Below, piece by piece: positions 1 to 13,001 of a stretch of 64,000 nucleotides of DNA. Location of the stretch: positions 196,510,862 through 196,574,861 of the forward strand of contig OY998178.1 of assembly GCA_963921935.1 (NCBI GenBank), written 5' to 3'. A program made the translations under genes and the position numbers. The notes below the pieces were generated by a model that searched no databases, was not told the origin of the DNA, and was given only the letters and a program-made list of their open reading frames with translations. The stretch comes from Galeruca laticollis (lineage: Eukaryota > Arthropoda > Insecta > Coleoptera > Chrysomelidae). The first letter of the stretch is position 1. Every line of letters starts with the position of its first letter.

Positions 1-114
1 ATAAATTATGCGTAGTAATTTCATTTCATAAAAACTTGTGTTCATCCAATAGATTGTGAGATATTTTGTGTGCACATATTTTTTTGAAATATGTGGTGGG
101 TAGGTAGCTATTTT

Positions 115-625
115 TTAATAAAGCATCATATAATTCTCTATAATTTTTTTGTAAAAATGATGTGGGATGATGGGACATGTAATTCGGATATCTTCCTGAA
201 AAAGTTGGTTTTTTATACCAATCTAAGATCAGGGTATTAGAGTTGGTTGATTGTTGATTACCTGAGTAAAATCAGCTTTATCATCTTTTTAAAAAAATAT
301 GTGGATGACATCATCACCGTGGTTCCTAACAGCCAAGTTGAAACAATTTTAAATATCTTTGATAAAAGCTACCACCAGAATATACAGTTTACTGTGGAAG
401 AAGAACGTAATAGATCTGTACCCTTTTTGGACACGAAAGTGATCAGAACCAACTCTAATACCATGATCTTAGATTGATATAAATACCAACTTTTTCAGGA
501 AGATATCTGAATTACATGTCCCATCATCCATCTAAAATGTAAATAAACTTGGTTTTTGGACTTAAAAATAGAATTAAAAACATCCCACACCCATCATTTT
601 TACAAAAAAATTATAGAGAACTGTC
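115..625. repeat. Inverted repeat around a Penelope-like remnant
   Basis: Bases about 115-240 reappear in inverted orientation at about 475-625 with a few substitutions. For example, the stretch ending in 'tcctgaaaaagttgg' on the left matches 'ccaactttttcagga' on the right. The arms bracket a short Penelope-type reverse transcriptase fragment. Inverted terminal copies are a known product of Penelope-like element insertion, so I read this as part of that element and not as DNA-transposon TIRs. Confidence 0.7.
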
Positions 626-1195
626 CTTGGGGGATTGAGTGATGGAAATCACACAGGAAGGGAGAACCAACCTAATATTGTGTTCGGATCAATACCATAT
701 CTTGGTGAAATCTCAGATAAAATCATTAAACATTTCGAAGATGTTTCCACAGTAAAAATGGCACAAAAATCAGCCTTTTAAACCAATTGTTCACTAAACT
801 TAAACACAAAGATGATACACTCCAGCGTACAAACGTGGTTCATCAAATACCCTGTATGCATTGTGGAAAGACGTATATAGGTGAAACCTCACAAAATTTA
901 AATAAAAAATCGTTTGGTACAACATAAAAGCGATAGTAAGTTAGGGAAAAGAAAACGTGCGCTTACAGAACACATAATAGATGAGACAAATCACGTAGAC
1001 TTTGGAAATTGTGGAATTTTAGAAGTTGAGAGAGATAGAAATAAACGTAAATTCTTAGAAATGTACTACAGTCAAGTCAATGACCTAACAATGAATAAAA
1101 TGTCTGACATCGATGACATAAGTACGATTTACACATATTTACTACATTGTGCAAATGTCAACCCAACTAGCAGTGACGATTCTTCCCTTAGTTAG
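247..1195 (+). pseudogene. Penelope-like element remnant: RT fragment and GIY-YIG nuclease
   Basis: The first piece (247-477) carries the reverse-transcriptase catalytic signature 'YVDDI' followed by a stretch ending 'VPFLDTKV', the usual palm-domain continuation in Penelope-like elements. After an interruption by an inverted repeat, 840-1195 encodes a GIY-YIG-type endonuclease: a 'CMHCGKTYIGET' segment at about 855-890, then, after a frameshift, 'VQHKSD...ALTEHIIDETNH'. Frameshifts, stops and loss of most of the RT make it inactive. The order RT then GIY-YIG is diagnostic of this class. The 5' part is missing. Confidence 0.8.
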
Positions 1196-2283
1196 GTGAT
1201 GTATGTAGTCTGTGGAGAGATTGTGGCGTTTCTTCACGGGCGTGGTACTAGCAACTAACTCCGCTATAAACATATTTTCACACTATAACGTACGTTACAT
1301 GAAGAAATGGCAAAACATTTTTAATCAAATAACACCAGGCATGGAGAGTACTATACATGAACTAGCAGCATTTCGGGGTCTGTGGGGGGTTTCTTTCTCT
1401 GTCGGGACTGACAAACTTGACAGGGGGTGAGACTTGCCATTTCTCTCTTTGAAGGTTGTTAAAAATATTGCTACTCAGAGGGTGACAGCTCTGAAGTTAG
1501 AAATTTCGGTATCTAAAATTTCCAGAGTGAGAGACTGGACTTGGATGATTTTTTTTTAAAAACCTCTTGAGATAATTAAACCTACCACCTACGGGTGTTG
1601 CTATCTGTTAGGCGGTGTTAACCACAGCCGCGAGACCGAGGAAGTGAGAGTTCATGCGCTTTGGTGACTTTGAGCAGATTCAACTCCTTGTGAAAAACCA
1701 ATCAAAAAATAACAGCAGGCAACTGTTATATGAAAGATTTTTCCTAAAAACTAGGTTTTTCTTCAGTTTTGACATTAATTGGACATCAAGATTCAAAAAT
1801 TTAAATATTAATCTCATTGTTAAGATTGGTGCAACATTTGGTATCACACTCGTAAGTTTTAAACTACCCTGGTATATAGATATAATAAAAAACAAGAATA
1901 CGACTGTAAATAGGTTCTATCCAAATACTAGATACACTTGAAACAACCGAATTAGTGTCTAATATTCTCGTTTAAAATGTAGTAGTGGTGAATTTTAAAA
2001 CCAAAATGTGTTCCTTCAGGAGGGATTTAAGCTAAGTATCAATTTACATGTATAATTTAAATTCAATTTTTCGTTTTCTTATCGTAATTTATTTCAATGA
2101 TAAGGCAGTGGTTTTGATTTGAATTGAAGTTAGAAGTGATTGCTCTATATCCTCTTTTCTTTGATTTCCAATAATTCTATCATACAACCTTGAAAAAGAA
2201 AGAAAAAGTCTTTCGAAAGCGCTCGGTAAGGTATAACAAGAATTTTCAAAATTATTTAGGCTGCAATCCCCGTGATATTTTGT

Positions 2284-2290
<7 letters not shown>
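1196..2290. other. No recognisable gene
   Basis: AT-rich sequence with short overlapping ORFs on both strands (for example 1654-1941 and its antisense) and no protein motif that I recognise. It may be the 3' untranslated tail of the Penelope remnant or unrelated DNA. Confidence 0.5.

Positions 2291-2335
<45 letters not shown>
2291..2335. repeat. (TA)n microsatellite
   Basis: About 22 uninterrupted TA dinucleotides. A short ORF across it encodes only alternating Tyr-Ile and is not a gene. Confidence 0.95.
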
Positions 2336-2339
<4 letters not shown>

Positions 2340-2735
2340 TTTTGAAATTGAGCTTGTTAATATTGTGGAAAATAAATTCAGTTTCGAGTACAGCAGTTAC
2401 ATTATTAATACCTACAGTCCTTATAAATTACCAAATAAATTAAATATTGAGATATTAAGTAATTATAAATAATAATTATCAAATAACCAAGTAGAGTTGT
2501 AACAGTATTTACCACAAATTGGTCGCAATATCACATTCTCTAAATGTGAAACTGAATATTCTGGAATAGTCGCCCTCTTGGGACTATAGGATAGTTATTT
2601 AATATGTGTCAATATAAACTCTTGTCATGATGATGCATTTGTGATAATTTGTATTGTTATCAATTAACTCTTCGAGTTCCTAAATGTGATTTATCGCACA
2701 AGTTAAGAGCATTTCGAATGGTTTCGAAATGAAAG

Positions 2736-3210
2736 TACACTTAATGAAATTAACTGTCTCGACACTTACTTCGTGGAATCCAGTCATATTAGTGTTTTAA
2801 ATGAAACTTACTGTTTCTAGCTAATTCCACAATATATTGAAAAAATCTTGAGAATTCTAAAAAATTTACAATTGTTTCGATATAAAATATCATCGTCAGA
2901 ATGACAGAAGTAACATTCCATTTGATGCCTACTTGATGTTTAATAGTTATGTTTCGCTAGACCAAGAGGTGACCTACCTTATGATTGACTTAATGAAAAA
3001 ACACTTAGTGTTTTTAAATGAAACTCAAGGTCTCTAGTTAATTCCACAATATAATACAAGTTATTGAGAATTCTAAAAAATTGACAATTGTTTCGATAAA
3101 TCAATATCATCGTCAGAATGACAGAAGTTACATTTCATTTTATGCCTACCTGATGTTTAGTAGTTATATTTGGCTAGACCACGAAGTAACCTAACTTGTG
3201 ATATATGTTT
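2736..3210. repeat. Two tandem ~230-bp units at the 3' side of a Penelope-like element
   Basis: A unit containing 'aattccacaatata', 'ttgacaattgtttcgata' and 'atcatcgtcagaatgacaga' occurs at about 2755-2980 and again at about 2995-3200, with roughly 10-15% divergence by eye. An inverted third copy lies at about 6100-6345. These are the untranslated terminal repeats of the minus-strand Penelope-like element at 3369-5755. Confidence 0.75.
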
Positions 3211-3368
3211 ATAGAAAAAAGAAGAAGATGTGATATTACAAATATTGAAGCTTAGATATTATTAGCCCTATGGTGATATCCTGGATATCATTTTTCCAAT
3301 TAAGATCAGTATAACTGTGCAATGATATAGAAAACCAGGAAAACTATATCTGCTAATCTTTACAATTA

Positions 3369-5755
3369 TCACTTAAGAAGACAGTTTATTTGTGGAGAAT
3401 TCCCTAGATTTAACTGTTCATTGACAACTTCATATTGTGGGTTTCTTAAATGTCTTCTAATTTCCAGTTCTTCAAGGAAATCCAGTTCTTGTTTCTTTTC
3501 ACAAATATGCAGTACTTCTAGTTTTGTGTTAGGTGTCAATGAATGATTGGTGTCAAGTAGATGTTTTGCGTAAAGGGATTTATGTGGTTGTTTTAATCTG
3601 TATGCTCGTAAGTGCTCACTATATCGTATTTCACAATTCCTAAGGGTCTGACCCAAATAGACAGCATTACATTCTGGACATTTGAGTTTATATATACCTG
3701 ACTTCTTTAATAGTGGTATTTTTGTTTTCACATTCAACAATTTTGTACTAACGTTACTTTCTGTTTTAAAAGAAATTGTTGTATTCGTTGCTGAAGATAT
3801 TATCTTTGAAATATTATTAGAAATATTTCCTGCATATGTGATGGTTTTATAAGTTTTAATTTCATCAGCTTGTTCAGGATATATTAGTTGCAATGCCACT
3901 TTTTCCTCTTTTTTACTAATTAGCTTATTTATCATATCTAATGGATAACAGTTAGATGTTGCTATTTGTCTAATTGTATTAATCTCTCTATCAAAATTAC
4001 ATTTGTTCATAGGAACTGAAAAAGCTCTATGTATCATTGAATTATATGCTGCTAGTCTGTGTGACACAGGGTGGTTAGAATTGAATGGAATTGTTACATC
4101 AGTTTGTGTTGGTTTTCGGTAAATTGAATAATCAAGTACATTATTAACTCTTTAAATTTTTAAATCCAGAAAATTGATTGATCTATTTTCTTCAATTTCT
4201 AATGTAAATTTAATTTTCGGGTGTAAATTATTGATGTGGTTGAAAAATACATCTAATTGTCGTTCACTACCCATAAAACAAGCTAATATGTCATCTACAT
4301 ATCTATACCAAAATAAAATATTTTTCGAAATATTACTTTCAAAGATCTTTCTTTCTAAATTGTCCATAAAAATGTTTGCTAAAATAGGTGATATAGGGCT
4401 TCCCATTGGTAAACCTTCATTTTGAATATATATCTTATTGTCAAAAGTGAAATAATTCTGATTAATGCATACATCAAATAAATTAAGTATATCTGATATT
4501 ATTCCTGGATTAATATTTTTATCTTCTAGTAATTTTCTTACAAGTATTAGACATTCTTTAGGAGGAATTTTAGTAAACATGTTAGTTACATCGAACGATA
4601 TGAGTTTATAGTTATCTTGTAAGTGGATTGCTTTCAACTTTTTGATTGGTTCTATTGAATTTCTAATTGAGTACTGAGATTCATATCCGTAAGTATTGAG
4701 AATATTGTTGAGCTTCTTTGCCAATATATTATTAGGAGCATTAACATAAGAGACTACAGGTCTAATTGGTTTCGTTATTTTATGTAATTTAACTGTTCCA
4801 TATAATTGTGGACAATGAGGATTCTTATGTATGATAGACCTCTTTTCGTAATCATTTAAAAGATAATTTGAATTATTAACAATATCCCTTACATTATTAG
4901 AAAACTTCTTTGTTGGGTCTGCTTCAAGAACTTTTACATCGCTCGATTCTATAACGTTATATACTTTGGAATTGTAATTTTCAGTCGTCAAAATGACAGT
5001 AGCGTTCCTCTTAACAGATTTTGTAACTGTTAGGTTATTATTCTCAATCTTCTTTTTTATTGCGTTTAAAACTGAATTGTCATTTTTTGTTTGACGTTTA
5101 ACTTTTGAAGGTTCAATATTTTTGATTAAATTGGCAATTTTCAATTTCTCATAAAGAAAATTATTTGAATTAGATTTTAAAGCTATTTCTGACTCTGTAG
5201 CTATAATTTGTTTAATATTATTCGTAAATTTAGGTGGTATGCTGTACTTTAAACCTTTATTTAAAAATTTTATTTCACTATTTGTAAAACTATTGTCTGA
5301 AAGGTTTTCAAATCGTGGTGCAGAGGGTGTTGGTATGTAGGTACTCACAGTTTCATGATGTTCTGAGTATTGAATTTTATGTTGTGTGTGTTCAAGATTC
5401 TGTAGCTTCTTTTTTTGTTTCTTAAATTTCATATGCTTCATCGTGCTGACATTTTCCCTAATTTTGTCATCCAAACAGTCAAATTCTATTGGATGTAATT
5501 GGAATGTGAGTCCCGAATGTACAACTTTTATGAGTTGTCTAAGGAGTCTCTAACTTTGAACCATTTCTTACATTCTGATTTTATCCAAACTCGTTGAGCA
5601 CATTTTATAGCTTTTTGTGCTTGTGGTGTTTTAGTGTGACATTTTATATTCACATGATTGGGTATTACCTTTTTTCTAAGGCATTCTTGGTTAAACCAAA
5701 TGTTTTGTGATGCTTTGTAACGTTTTTGTAGTAACTTCTGGTACAGTCGGGTCAA
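3369..5755 (-). pseudogene. Nearly full-length Penelope-like element (RT + GIY-YIG)
   Basis: Read on the minus strand. An N-terminal piece (5755-5528) with a basic Cys/Trp-rich region is followed, after a frameshift, by a long reverse-transcriptase ORF (5474-4152). Motifs include 'PQLYGTVKLHK', 'LISFDVTNMFTKIPP' (motif A), 'GLPMGSPISPILANIFM' (motif B) and 'YRYVDDILACF' (motif C). One in-frame TAA just after 'FLDLKI' separates it from 4067-3369, which stays in the same frame and carries the GIY-YIG nuclease: 'GIYKLKCPECNAVYLGQT', then Arg and His-rich 'RYSEHLRA'. The protein would be about 780 aa without the two lesions, which is ordinary for Penelope elements. Only those two obvious lesions suggest a fairly recent insertion. 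Confidence 0.88.
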
Positions 5756-5762
5756 ATCTTCT

Positions 5763-6345
5763 CAAAACTAGAAGTACTGCATATTTGTGAAAAGAAACAA
5801 GAACTGGATTTCCTTGAAGAACTGGAAATTAGAAGACATTTAAGAAACCCACAATATGAAGTTGTCAATGAACAGTTAAATCTAGGGAATTCTCCACTAA
5901 TAAACTGTCTTCATAAGTGATAATTGTAAAGATCAGCAGATATAGTTTTCCTGGTTTTCTATATCATTGCACAGTTATACTGATCTTAATTGGAAAAATG
6001 ATATCCAGTATATCACCATAGGGCTACTAATATCTAAGCTTCAATATTTGTAATATCACATCTTCTTCTTTTTTCTATAAACATATATTAACCCAATCAC
6101 AAGTTAGGTTACTTCTTGGTCTAGCCAAATATAACTACTAAACATCAGGTAGGCATAAAATGAAATGTAACTTCTGTCATTCTGACGATGATATTGATTT
6201 ATCGAAACAATTGTCAATTTTTTAGAATTTTCAATAACTTGTATTATATTGTGGAATTAACTAGAGACCTTGAGTTTCATTTAAAAACACTAATATGAGC
6301 ATATTCCACGAAGTAAGGGTCGAGACAGTCAATTTCATGAAAAAA
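5763..6345. repeat. Inverted copy of the Penelope-like element's 3' end
   Basis: This arm is the reverse complement of about 2750-3526. It includes the last ~50 codons of the GIY-YIG ORF (here on the plus strand, ending 'NCLHK' at about 5920) and then the untranslated repeat. Together the two arms enclose the element head-to-tail, the inverted pseudo-terminal-repeat layout reported for Penelope-like elements. Identity is very high, so the structure is young. Confidence 0.85.
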
Positions 6346-6714
6346 CACTTGTTGATTTGTTTCGTGTTTGTTGGATTTTTGTTTGTCTTCATGTATATAC
6401 TACATTTCATAAACTTCTATTACTATATTCATAGTTGATATGTCTCTTCAATTTTTTGCTGCACAAGTTTTTATGGATGTTCTAGGGTCTTGTTGCATGG
6501 AAATGAAATTCTTTAGAACGCTTGTTTGTCTTAATTCAGTCGAACATATACTAACAAATAATACATATTTTATTAAAAAACATAAAAGTTATACCAAAAA
6601 TGGCGTTTTCATGGTGGTGTATATACTGGAGTTTCGTGTATGTAGCGTTGTTTTTATACATGACCTAAAAAAACGTTTTGGTACATATTACAAACAAATA
6701 ATCGCAATGAATTA
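6346..6714. other. No recognisable gene
   Basis: A 97-codon ORF (6440-6733, +) crosses this interval, but its composition looks random and it overlaps the decayed transposase on the other strand. Nothing else is seen. Confidence 0.5.
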
Positions 6715-8350
6715 TTACTTCCTGAATGTGTGATATCTTTGAGAACAATCTTTTGTCTTTCCAAGGTATAATCCAACCTCACAAATGGTACATGCCCAAT
6801 CAGATGGCACAGGGTTTGCCTTTGAACTGCAAAGTGCACATCTTCTATGGAATGATCTAACCGGCTGATACGGAGATGAAGTGAATCTAACTTCTGGAGG
6901 TACATTATGACGTCTATTCTGTAGAGGATATCTCGCGTTTTCTTGATTTTCTCTGAGTTCTGCCAGTTTTTCTGCTAAAAAAACATCTGCCACCCTTCAT
7001 CTGAAATCATTCAAGCTCATGAATGGTAATTTCATCAGCTAATATAAAATGTAGCTGTTCTCTACGCAAAAATCTACAAAATGGCAAAATTTCCTCATTT
7101 CCACCATTTCTTGCTTTTTCGGTCAATCTCGCAACTTGATTTGAGTTGATCAAATATGTCCACACGATTCATGTTTTTATCATTTTTCATCAGAGCATTT
7201 GTACATGGAACTTGCTTTGCCGACCCATCGTCACCTTTCCTTTTCACTTCGGCTGTGGATTGTGGATCATGAAAACTTTAGAGAAAGCGGACTGTTAGTT
7301 TATGTTTCCACTTGGCCATACGTATTCCATCATTGCTTACATTATAATCGTATTCTCCTTGTTTCAATTCCTTGTTGTCTTTCAAGTTTGGTAAATTTTT
7401 TTGGTTTGCCATCACACTACCACATGCATTTATCCCTTTATCTTTTAATTGCTTCAATGTATTGTAGGAATTGAAATAATTGTCAAAATATAGACAGTGA
7501 TGTAGACTTTCCATCAATCGTAAAACTACTTCTCCTCCTAACCCTTTAGCTGCATGATCCTTGGTTTTTCCAGAATAGATGTCAAAGTCATAGAGATACC
7601 CCTTACTGTCAGCTAGAGCCTAAACTTTATAGCCGCGTTCAATAGGTTTTTTTGGCATATACTGTTTGATTGAACTCCTCCCTTTAAACTTAATTATTGA
7701 CCCATCAACAGCAATGCAGCGATGGAGATTAAAACACTCCTACAAGTTAGTTATCAATTCAGATATAAATGGCCGTACTTCGTATAACTTACATATTTGT
7801 CATAGTTTCTATCAGGCATTACTGAATTATCAATCAAGTACAGATGACTTGGTAGCCAATAAAATCTGTTCACATTCTTACATAGTGATATGTACGAATC
7901 GTGCAAGTCCTTGTCTACAGACCAATAGTCACGGTAACTGGGTGATTTCTTGATGCCCATAAGCAGGTTGAGGCATATGAAAGTTTTATTTACAGAAATA
8001 GTTAGTTGTGTGAGTATACCGTTTATTGGTTTTTTGATGTTCTTGTTCTGCATACATATTAGTTTGAAAAGTTGTATTCTCCCATATCTGATCAGTAATC
8101 AGTAAATTGAATAGCCTGTATGGTGTGCTATCAATACTACTTATTTCCTCAACTTCATTTGCTAAGCCATTGTAAATCAGAAGGTATCTTTACCGAGCAA
8201 ATATGGTGAATTCCCCAAGCAACATCTCCTTCCTGAATCTAATTGGTAGCAATAAACGCAGATAATGGAAGGTGTTCCTCTAAATCCTCGGAGTATCTCC
8301 CATGTCTGATTCTGAACCATTCAGTTGTCACAACCTAAACACCCGGCCTT
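6715..8350 (-). pseudogene. Decayed piggyBac-type transposase
   Basis: Fragments on the minus strand fall in transposase order. 8053-7754 contains 'MGIKKSPSYRDYWS' and a following 'LIDNSVMPD', the usual N-terminal core of piggyBac (DDE_Tnp_1_7) proteins. About 7660-7560 reads through a YDFDIYSG-like catalytic region. 7517-7278 contains 'YFDNYFNSYNTLKQLKDKG', the second-Asp region. 6993-6715 holds a Cys-rich tail ('CALCSSK', 'CTICEVGLYLGKTKDC') resembling the C-terminal zinc-binding domain. Many stops and frameshifts break it. I could not place TTAA-flanked ends. Confidence 0.75.
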
Positions 8351-8545
8351 GGGACTCTGCTCAGGTAGTGAATTCGGCCTTAGTTACACTATTTCTTATT
8401 ACCTCAATTGGGATAAGGTGAATCAACAAACAAAATTTTGGGACAAATGGATTTATTTGACACACAATAATAAATTTACAAAGACCGTATATTCTCGATA
8501 CAAATACGAATAAATAATAGTTAAATAGTAAAAATGTCCAACTCA

Positions 8546-8551
<6 letters not shown>

Positions 8552-8600
<49 letters not shown>
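8552..8600. repeat. (TA)n microsatellite
   Basis: About 24 TA units, near the upstream end of the decayed piggyBac. Confidence 0.95.
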
Positions 8601-8603
<3 letters not shown>

Positions 8604-11534
8604 CGTGGGTTACTATTTATAAGAGTCTGATAAATATGATGTTACTATTTTACTATTTTTAACTTGTGATCTGTGAGGTATTTTAAATTTCCCGCTGGAC
8701 GCTAGTCTTTGTCCTTGTGACAACAATAAATGTATCAAGCAACAAAGACAATATTCATTTAATTATTGTTAAAAATTACTTACCTTATTTTAATTAAGAA
8801 AGAATAAAGAAAACCCAATTACAACAATCTTAAAATCTCATTTGGGTCGTGCTTCAGTTTTGTCACCCTGTAGCATGAGTTATTTGTAAAGATTTAACCT
8901 TCACCGTATTTTGTAATCAGCTGTTCAGTTGTGTTTATTGAGACAAGTTATTTAAAAAGAAGAAGAAGTCGTTTGGTGTTATAGAAATTATTTATTAATT
9001 ATTATATGATTTTATACGCTGTTGGAATATAGGAGAAAAGACAAAGAATATGTAGTTGTGTTTATAAAAGTTGTTCAACAAATTTACGTGATATGTGTCA
9101 CCTACGCAAATTGAATTTGATGTGTGACTTTATTTCTGAACATCAGGTAAGTACATTAGATATTGTAATGTAATTTTGTTTCAAAATATTTCAGAATATT
9201 AAACCAAAATCAACTTATGAGTATTAAATAAACGTGGATCTTGAAATTCGTGTTGCGTTTCCGAACTTTTTCTGAGGTTATGTTGATAATTTAAGTAAAT
9301 TGTAAGATAAAAGTTTGCAGCAAAACGTATTTCAAGCTCAGATTATACGTACTAACTAATAATCTAAATTAATTCACTAATTTAATAATTGTCTTGCAAT
9401 TAAAGTTATGAAAATATTAATTCGAACCTAGGTATGTAATTCAAAGTCTTTTCTGTTCTAATTTCACACAATTTCTTGAAGAAAAGTTTTTCAAAATCTA
9501 GCTAAATTCACTTAAATGTTCATTTATATATCATGTTGCCAAGATAACGGAATTGTATGTACATATGTGCGAATATCTTGCAAAATATTATAAATAGTTT
9601 ATACCTGGTGATCTTATATAGGTGTTTCTTCCAGGTATACCTTCTGTCGTCGAATATCGGGATTCAGCTACTGGCAGTGTTAACCATTTTATTATGTTGG
9701 TTAAGTTTTGGACTCATAAACTTTCATATGATTAGTGAAGTATATCTAAACGTAATCAATTTTCTCTATTTCGAGACTCTACATTCAAAAATCTGCTACC
9801 ACTCCAAAAAAAAATATGGCTGCTCTTCTCCCTGCAAAAAACATCACTGTCGCCTAGCAACAATGTAGTCTATTTTTTCTATGTTCATCCTACAAGGCTA
9901 AAAAGACTACTCTGGACTACTTGGAGTAATTCCTGTTCCTCTTTATAAGTAAGTTAAGGTTCTTTTTGGTTTGACATTTGTCAAATTCTTAAAATATTCA
10001 TAAGTTTTCTATAGTATTTTAGATTTTGATTGGTAAAGTTCACTTCAAAATATCATTATTATGTTCAGAAATTGACAATAATCATTTTATCATTACTTAC
10101 ACCCCTTAAAGCTAGTTAAAAACAATATGATCTAATAAATAAATCACTCATATTCTGGTTTTAATTGTATATTTTTCATTTCTTTCAACTAGAAATATCT
10201 TAAACGATTCATTTGAATTTTAACTTCTTATAATGACTAGATTTGGTTATGATTTGAAAATTTATTGTTATTTTTGGCATGACGATGCCATTTTAGTTTA
10301 GTTTTTTTGCCTTTTACAAATAAACGATAAGACTTTCATATCAAATAACTTCTTCTGCTAAATAAATTGTCACATGCTACTATTACAGCCATATATTACA
10401 TTATAATATATTGAACCAGATATCATAGATAATAAGAGAATTAGTATTATAAAAATATGTTGCTAGTATTAAAATATATGAAAATAATATAATTTAAGAA
10501 AACAGGTAGAAAGGAAACACTTTTCCTTATTTAAACAACATATCAAATAAAGATATATTAAATAATAGCCTATAACAATATAATAAAAAAGGAATTACCT
10601 CAATAATAATACAAAATATAGAGATTGCCTAACCAATGTAATGATGTAAATAAAGTTGCCTAAGACGAAGAATAATTTCCATACCATAACCAGCTGTTCA
10701 CCTAAAAAGATATAATTATATAGTCAAGTCAAGAGAATTTTAGATATAAGTAGTTACATTAGAATACAAATATTATTATAGATAATTCATTATAATCATT
10801 AATTTAAGAATAAAAACAAATACAAATATTTAATAGAATAGAATTCAATAGATTTTCATAGATAAACAAATAATGACGTATAGACAAATGATATATGGTA
10901 AATAAAATAAACATCGAATCAATAAATAGTAATTTGTTAAAGTTTATTATAAATAATATAATGCAAAGAGTTTAGGCAAATAACATAAGAGAATTTATAT
11001 TTATGAATAATAAGAGTGTAACAGTGATATATTATCAATAATAATAATGAATGTTGTACCATGTAAATGTATCTATGTATAACCAATTTTAATTTATTTG
11101 TATGATGAAAAAACTCATAGGAACTCTTTAAATGAACTAATAATGTAAAAGAGTGTATGTTTGAAATTTTTTAATAAGTGAAAGAAGTTTCAATTAATCT
11201 GATTGCCAAAGACAATATTTTATTGGTTATAAAATATGACAGAACAAATTGTGAATCAACAAATAAACTTTGAAATAGTGACCTGAAAAAGAACAAAAAA
11301 CTGTTTGTTGAAAAAAGTAGAGAATCGAGGGGACGCTTAGAGAAGAAGGGAAGCTGGTGTCAAGAAGCGAGGAGTGTGTGTGATGGTGTTCCTGAAATTT
11401 CAAGAAATTCCCGGTTTAAGACATTTAAACCTATAAAGTACTATTAAATACAATCTTAGTAATACTCACAGTCAATTGTATCAAGTTTTTCGACAAGAAT
11501 CTGCGAAATTTTCATCAATTTTGGTTTTTTGCAG
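8601..11534. other. Long AT-rich stretch without recognisable gene
   Basis: Only short ORFs of random composition occur on either strand. A good 5' splice-site match (CAG|GTAAGTA at about 9144-9151) and a later acceptor/donor pair near 11.55 kb leave room for small exons of a host gene with long introns, but I cannot demonstrate one. The rest, especially 10.1-11.3 kb, is very AT-rich and featureless. Confidence 0.5.
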
Positions 11535-11590
11535 CTTCAGCGGAGTGTTCCTGGGATCCAGAGACTTTCATCCCAATTCAAGAGCAACAG
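11535..11590 (+). other. Possible small exon
   Basis: A T-rich tract ending 'TTTTTTGCAG' precedes 56 bases ending 'CAACAG' followed by 'GTCAGT', so both splice signals are good. In one frame it reads 'SAECSWDPETFIPIQEQQ', an unusually protein-like composition for this region. No flanking exon could be identified, so this is only a candidate. Confidence 0.2.
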
Positions 11591-12414
11591 GTCAGTGTTT
11601 TTAAATCATTATTGGCCAATAATCAAAGTAAAAACTCAAAATACTCAAATAAGTACTTAATTTCATAAATTGATAAACTTTTGCAAATATGATCGATCTA
11701 AAAAAGAAAAAAACAGACTTTATATAGTGAATTCATTGCATAAATCGTTAAAATTAATAAAAGGTCGAATTTAAAATAAATTAAAATATGTTTTTACGCC
11801 ATCTTGTAATTGCATAAATCTGGTGATTGAAATTTCATAATGTAATAACTATGCCCATCTGTATATAATTCCTATATTTCTATCTATGTATATAACTATT
11901 TTCTTCCCACAGTAATTTGTATCATATATATGTATGATTTATATATAAATTCTTTTATGTGTTTGAACCATTTACTTGTCTGCATCGTCAAACAAACTAT
12001 GTTTGTATAAATATAGATGCTTATTTAGTGTAAGAATTGTTTTTTTATGCTAAAGCGCATGACTAGTGTTTCACGCATGCGCATTGATAAAATGATTAAA
12101 ATAAATAAGTAGATACAATACAACCAGTGGCGTCTCATATTATTTTTATCAAATATATAAAATATTAAATTTAAAATTAAATTGATTTCAAAATAATGTG
12201 TTTTCTTTTTATTTAAACAATTACAACAATATAAAATGCCAGGACTCAAAGAGAAAAAGGATTTCATGCTCCCGAAATAATTAATATATAATAAATATAA
12301 CAAATATATAAAAAACAATAACTGAGCTAGCCAAACTAAACAAAAAAATTCTAAATATAAATAATAGTTATATAAATTTCACAATAAAAGTAAGTAAATA
12401 ATTCAGTATTTGTT

Positions 12415-12420
<6 letters not shown>

Positions 12421-12461
<41 letters not shown>
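12421..12461. repeat. (AT)n microsatellite
   Basis: About 20 AT units at the distal end of the gypsy LTR-like segment. Confidence 0.95.
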
Positions 12462-12467
<6 letters not shown>

Positions 12468-12479
12468 CAAAAATAAGTT

Positions 12480-13001
12480 AAGGACTTATCTTTGGAAAAC
12501 TCGGGACGTACAGCTCGCAGCAGTATTCGAGGGGTCTTCAGCCGTGGTTGTCTGGACTGCAGAACGAGGTGGTCCGTTGAGTGGATCTTGTAGAGTTCGT
12601 AAACGTCTGTGGAAGTATAAAACGGTCCGTAGAGGTCAGTATAGTAAGGTCTGTAGACGGTCCTTAAAGGTTGATACAGTGAGGTCTGTAGACGGTCCTT
12701 AAAGTACAGTCTAAAGCGGACCTTGAAGCTGCAGAGCAGCGAAGAAAATTAAAAATCACACACAAAATGATATTATTAAAAAGGAGAATGCTGAATAACT
12801 TTTTAGCGAAGAAATGAACCAGCCAGGATTCCTTGAATCGTAGTTTTAAATAGCCATTTAACGATAGTAAAAATTATCACCGATACGTTCCTAATATTCG
12901 AAATAAAAGGATTTGGAATTAGAGGTGGGAGTAGCCGACGAATAAGTAATGCTCCAAAATAATTGATGAAAATAGTAACATGTCTCAGCGACATGTTACA
13001 C
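12480..13001 (-). mobile_element. LTR of a gypsy-type retrotransposon (3' LTR)
   Basis: On the minus strand the segment begins TGTAACATGTCGC, immediately preceded by a purine tract ('GAGTAGAGGGGG', the polypurine tract). The start is palindromic (TAACATGTC ... GACATGTTA, 12977-12999). It continues through a 'TATTTAAAA' box near 12850 and short direct repeats of 'ACGGTCCTTAAAG' around 12650-12710. The first ~46 bases recur at 15789-15834. The distal boundary is not clear and may lie beyond the (AT)n tract. No intact pol lies upstream. Confidence 0.65.

Noticed and set aside
2272..2472. ORF beginning with Tyr-Ile repeats
   Set aside because: Translation of a (TA)n tract followed by AT-rich sequence.
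12977..12999. Palindrome TAACATGTC/GACATGTTA as an operator-like site
   Set aside because: It is the first bases of a gypsy LTR, repeated at 15810-15832.
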